From an uncultured Eubacterium sp. (GTDB lineage: Bacteria > Bacillota > Clostridia > Lachnospirales > Lachnospiraceae): 14,927 nucleotides of DNA. Where the stretch lies: the NCBI GenBank assembly GCA_910577225.1, contig CAJTMV010000061.1, positions 1 to 14,927 on the forward strand. The letters are read 5' to 3'. The notes beneath the pieces are model-generated. The model searched no databases. It was not told the origin of the DNA and saw only the letters and a program-made list of their open reading frames with translations. Each line of letters starts with the position of its first letter. Within the stretch, counting starts at the first letter, position 1. Position numbers and translations under genes: made by a program. Below, piece after piece: positions 12,618 through 14,927 of the stretch.

Positions 12618-14796
12618 GAAATTTAATTGGCTGGTAATCGCCTTCTCCAACCGGAAGCGGTATCCCGGCTTTCATAAGCGCCGCTCCTGTATAGACTGCT
12701 CCTGTCGCGGTATCCTTGTAGTGTTCTCCTGGCAGCAGTCCTTCCGGATAGATCAGATGAATATGCGGATTTGGCTCGTTGCGCAGCTGCACGCCATTGA
12801 CAATCGTCTCTTTTTTATCTTTGGATACAAACTGCCAGAGCACATAATCGTCATTGTGGAACGGATTTGACAGACGGTAATAATCTCCGGTCTGTACCAG
12901 GTGCTCCATCTGTTTGTATTCCAGGATCTGCTTTTTCGCCATCTCCTTTTCTTCCGGCGTCAGATGTTCCAGATCCAGCTCAAAACCAAATGTTCCGGCG
13001 CTTGCAACAACTGCCCGCGTTTCAAACGGTGTTGTACGGCCTGTCTGATGATTCGGGCAGACGCTGACATGCGCTCCCATGGCGCTAACCGGATATCCAA
13101 ATGACGTACCATACTGAATTTTCAGACGGTCGATCGCATCCGTGTTATCGCTGCACCAGATCTGCGGCGAATAATACAGCATACCGGCGTCAAATCGTCC
13201 GCCGCCGCCTGCGCAGTTTTCAAACAAAAGGTTCGGATATCTTGTTACAAGCCGTTCCATCATTTCATACACACCGAGCATATACCGATGGTATACTTCG
13301 CCCTGACGTTCACCCGGCAGCGCTGAAGAATACACGTTTGCGACGCTGCGGTTCATATCCCATTTTACATAGTCCGCTTCGCAGCTGTCCAGCACCTGAA
13401 AAATCTGTTCCATTACATAGTCGCGCACTTCCTGTCTTGTAATATCCAGATTTAACTGATGGCGGCTTCTTGTCATATTTCGCTGCGGAATTCGTAAAAT
13501 CCAGTCTGGATGATTGCGGTACAAATCGCTGTCCTCAGACACCATTTCCGGCTCGATCCATATACCAAACTTCATGCCAAGCGCCTTGATACGTTTAACC
13601 AGCTGCGGGAGTCCGCCTTTGATTTTGGACTCGTTTACTACCCAGTCGCCCAGTCCGGAATAATCCGTATCCCGTTTGCCAAACCAGCCGTCGTCCAGTA
13701 CGAACATGTCCAATCCGATTTCTTTCGCATTTTTTGCAATATTGTATAACTTTTCTTCATTGAAATTAAAATACGTAGCTTCCCAGTTATTGACAAGAAT
13801 CGGCCTTGGCGCAGTCACATATTTGCTGCGAATCAGATTCGAGCGGTAAGCATCGTGATAAATGTGCGACAGTTCCGACAGTCCTTTTGCAGAGTAAGCC
13901 ATAATCACTTCCGGCGTTTCAAACACGTCTCCCGTATTCAGGCGGTAAGAAAAATGATACGGATGAATGCCGATAACCAGTCTTGTCTGTTCCATCTGAT
14001 CTACCTCTATCTCACAGCGGAAATTTCCGCTATAAGCAAGCGCAAATCCATAGCAGTCGCCATGCTTTTCGCTTGTCGGCCGGTCACACAGAATCACAAA
14101 CGGATTGTGCTGATGACTGGACATTCCCCGTTTGCTTTCCACAGACTGTACGCCGTGGTAAAGCGGGAGCCGCTCTGTCAGGCGCTCCATGGCATGCCTG
14201 CCATAAAAATGAATGAGATCCATATGTTTGTTCGGATAATCCATCTCCATAGACATGGCTCTTTGTATGGTAACCGTCTTATCTCCTTTATTCTCGATCC
14301 GGACAGCTCTTGTAATTACATCCAGATCGTAAAAAACACCGTACAAAAGATGCACTTTGAGATTTGTAATCCGGTCATACATAACAATTTCCAGTGTCTC
14401 AGCCTCATCTGCGCTTCCAAACATGCATGGAAGTCCTTTCAGCGAATATTTTCCTTCCATCATGCTGTAGGATTCATAGCGCAGATGAATCGCATCACTG
14501 CCATCCTCATGGGTCACTTCCATTGCGTTAATCCGATAATCGCCATTTCCATAGCCGGAATATTCCTGCGGAAGCACGTCCAGAGAAAATGTACGATCTT
14601 CTCCAGCCTCATACGGATTACCTGAAAATCCACGGTCCAGACTGATGATACGGTGCGAAGCATCGCTGTCTCCGATATCTGCTCCATAATACAAATGCGC
14701 AAGCGTATCATAGTCTCTCACCTGCATCTGATACACACTGTTTTTGGTATGAAGTTTAAATACTCTTGTCTGTTCATCATAAGTAATATGCTTCAT
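12601..14796 (-). CDS. aga: Alpha-galactosidase, glycoside hydrolase family 36
   Basis: A 731-residue GH36 alpha-galactosidase, which releases terminal alpha-1,6-galactose from melibiose, raffinose, stachyose and related sugars. The length is typical of tetrameric bacterial GH36 enzymes. An N-terminal beta-sandwich (about 1-320) precedes the catalytic barrel with NNWEATYFNF (336-345), FVLDDGWFG (365-373), GIWIEPEMVS (411-420), the nucleophile D480 in KWDMNRS and the acid/base D550 in WCSDNTD. A C-terminal beta domain follows. All catalytic elements are present, and there is no signal peptide, so it acts inside the cell on imported sugars. ATG 14796 lies 8 nt after GAGGTG (14805-14810). Directly upstream is the end of a sugar ABC permease gene, supporting an uptake-and-hydrolysis operon. 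The stop codon lies within a 15-bp inverted repeat. Confidence 0.96.
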   Translation of the reverse strand: MKHITYDEQTRVFKLHTKNSVYQMQVRDYDTLAHLYYGADIGDSDASHRIISLDRGFSGNPYEAGEDRTFSLDVLPQEYSGYGNGDYRINAMEVTHEDGSDAIHLRYESYSMMEGKYSLKGLPCMFGSADEAETLEIVMYDRITNLKVHLLYGVFYDLDVITRAVRIENKGDKTVTIQRAMSMEMDYPNKHMDLIHFYGRHAMERLTERLPLYHGVQSVESKRGMSSHQHNPFVILCDRPTSEKHGDCYGFALAYSGNFRCEIEVDQMEQTRLVIGIHPYHFSYRLNTGDVFETPEVIMAYSAKGLSELSHIYHDAYRSNLIRSKYVTAPRPILVNNWEATYFNFNEEKLYNIAKNAKEIGLDMFVLDDGWFGKRDTDYSGLGDWVVNESKIKGGLPQLVKRIKALGMKFGIWIEPEMVSEDSDLYRNHPDWILRIPQRNMTRSRHQLNLDITRQEVRDYVMEQIFQVLDSCEADYVKWDMNRSVANVYSSALPGERQGEVYHRYMLGVYEMMERLVTRYPNLLFENCAGGGGRFDAGMLYYSPQIWCSDNTDAIDRLKIQYGTSFGYPVSAMGAHVSVCPNHQTGRTTPFETRAVVASAGTFGFELDLEHLTPEEKEMAKKQILEYKQMEHLVQTGDYYRLSNPFHNDDYVLWQFVSKDKKETIVNGVQLRNEPNPHIHLIYPEGLLPGEHYKDTATGAVYTGAALMKAGIPLPVGEGDYQPIKFHFVMI

Positions 14797-14827
14797 ATTT
14801 CACTCACCTCTCACTCATTCTATAAAT

Positions 14828-14859
14828 GGCCGGATGCCAACTGAAACCAGCACCCGGCC
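14828..14859 (-). terminator. GC-rich hairpin between the sugar permease and alpha-galactosidase genes
   Basis: GGCCGG (14828-14833) pairs with CCGGCC (14854-14859); after one mismatch three further pairs (TGC/GCA) close a 12-nt loop. On the minus strand the tail is ATTTATAG, a poor T-run. It could be a leaky intrinsic terminator lowering expression of the alpha-galactosidase relative to the transporter, or a stabilising 3' structure for the upstream mRNA. I see no clear promoter between it and the alpha-galactosidase start. Confidence 0.5.
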
Positions 14860-14876
14860 TTACCGTATCTATTATA

Positions 14877-14927
14877 TTATTTTACCGCGCCATTTACAAC
14901 ACCATTTAAGATCTGTTTCTGACAGAT
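14877..14927 (-). CDS. Carbohydrate ABC transporter permease, C-terminal end (partial)
   Basis: The window edge holds the last 16 codons of a minus-strand gene, ending ICQKQILNGVVNGAVK and then TAA at 14877-14879. This matches the usual C-terminus of MalG/MsmG-type sugar permeases, which end in an F/Q-QK..i.G.t.GAVK pattern. The protein would be an inner-membrane subunit of a binding-protein-dependent sugar importer. With the alpha-galactosidase next to it, raffinose-type oligosaccharides are a likely substrate. The identification rests on a very short stretch. Confidence 0.6.
   Translation of the reverse strand: MCQKQILNGVVNGAVK

Noticed and set aside
13855..14625. A 256-codon open frame on the plus strand
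   Set aside because: It lies entirely antisense to the GH36 gene, has no ribosome binding site or recognisable domain, and is a shadow of a well-conserved coding frame.
1..14927. CRISPR arrays, IS elements, phage genes, tRNA or rRNA
   Set aside because: No regularly spaced repeats, transposase or integrase motifs, tRNA arms or rRNA sequence were seen on either strand.

Overview
The window looks like a chromosomal segment of a low-to-mid GC Gram-positive Clostridia, most likely a Lachnospiraceae-type gut bacterium. The grounds are strong AGGAGG-like ribosome binding sites, consensus sigma-A promoters, Clostridia-like protein sequences and a GH36 alpha-galactosidase next to a sugar ABC permease. 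This is inference from protein style and gene content; no rRNA or species marker is present. Every convincing gene lies on the minus strand, so transcription runs from high to low coordinates.

In transcription order: (1) 14927-12601 holds the last 16 codons of a carbohydrate ABC-transporter permease, an intergenic hairpin, and a complete GH36 alpha-galactosidase. Its stop codon sits inside a perfect 15-bp inverted repeat, and an 84-nt hairpin with a T6 tail follows. This is the end of an alpha-galactoside uptake and hydrolysis operon. (2) 12366-6297 starts with a strong extended -10 promoter, then a leader containing a 24-bp tandem duplication that creates a three-codon upstream ORF. Next come a MoxR-family AAA+ ATPase, a broken AAA-ATPase/PD-(D/E)XK nuclease gene that has lost its Walker B region, the ribosome-associated GTPase HflX, and a GNAT acetyltransferase fused to a long helical tail resembling the tail of bacterial SWIM-finger proteins. 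Spacing is 24 to 54 bp, so these are probably one transcript.

(3) 6287-875 is a three-gene glycan operon with its own extended -10 promoter. It encodes a phosphoglycosyl transferase fused to an NAD-dependent sugar epimerase/reductase, a membrane-anchored UDP-GlcNAc 4,6-dehydratase of the CapD/PglF/WbpM type, and a PglK-like ABC exporter. Together they could make a 6-deoxy amino-sugar nucleotide, load it on undecaprenyl phosphate, and flip the lipid-linked product. No glycosyltransferases or oligosaccharyltransferase are in the window. (4) 791-79 is an AT-rich YefM-YoeB toxin-antitoxin module with a consensus -10 promoter, an array of three GTAC tetramers spaced 12 bp apart at the predicted transcription start, and a good intrinsic terminator.

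The most unusual items are the transferase-epimerase fusion and its compact operon, the GNAT plus SWIM-type tail architecture, the tandem-duplicated leader ORF of moxR, and the palindrome over the alpha-galactosidase stop. I see no sign of CRISPR, phage, IS elements, tRNA or rRNA. Nothing here is clearly a new defence or mobile system.
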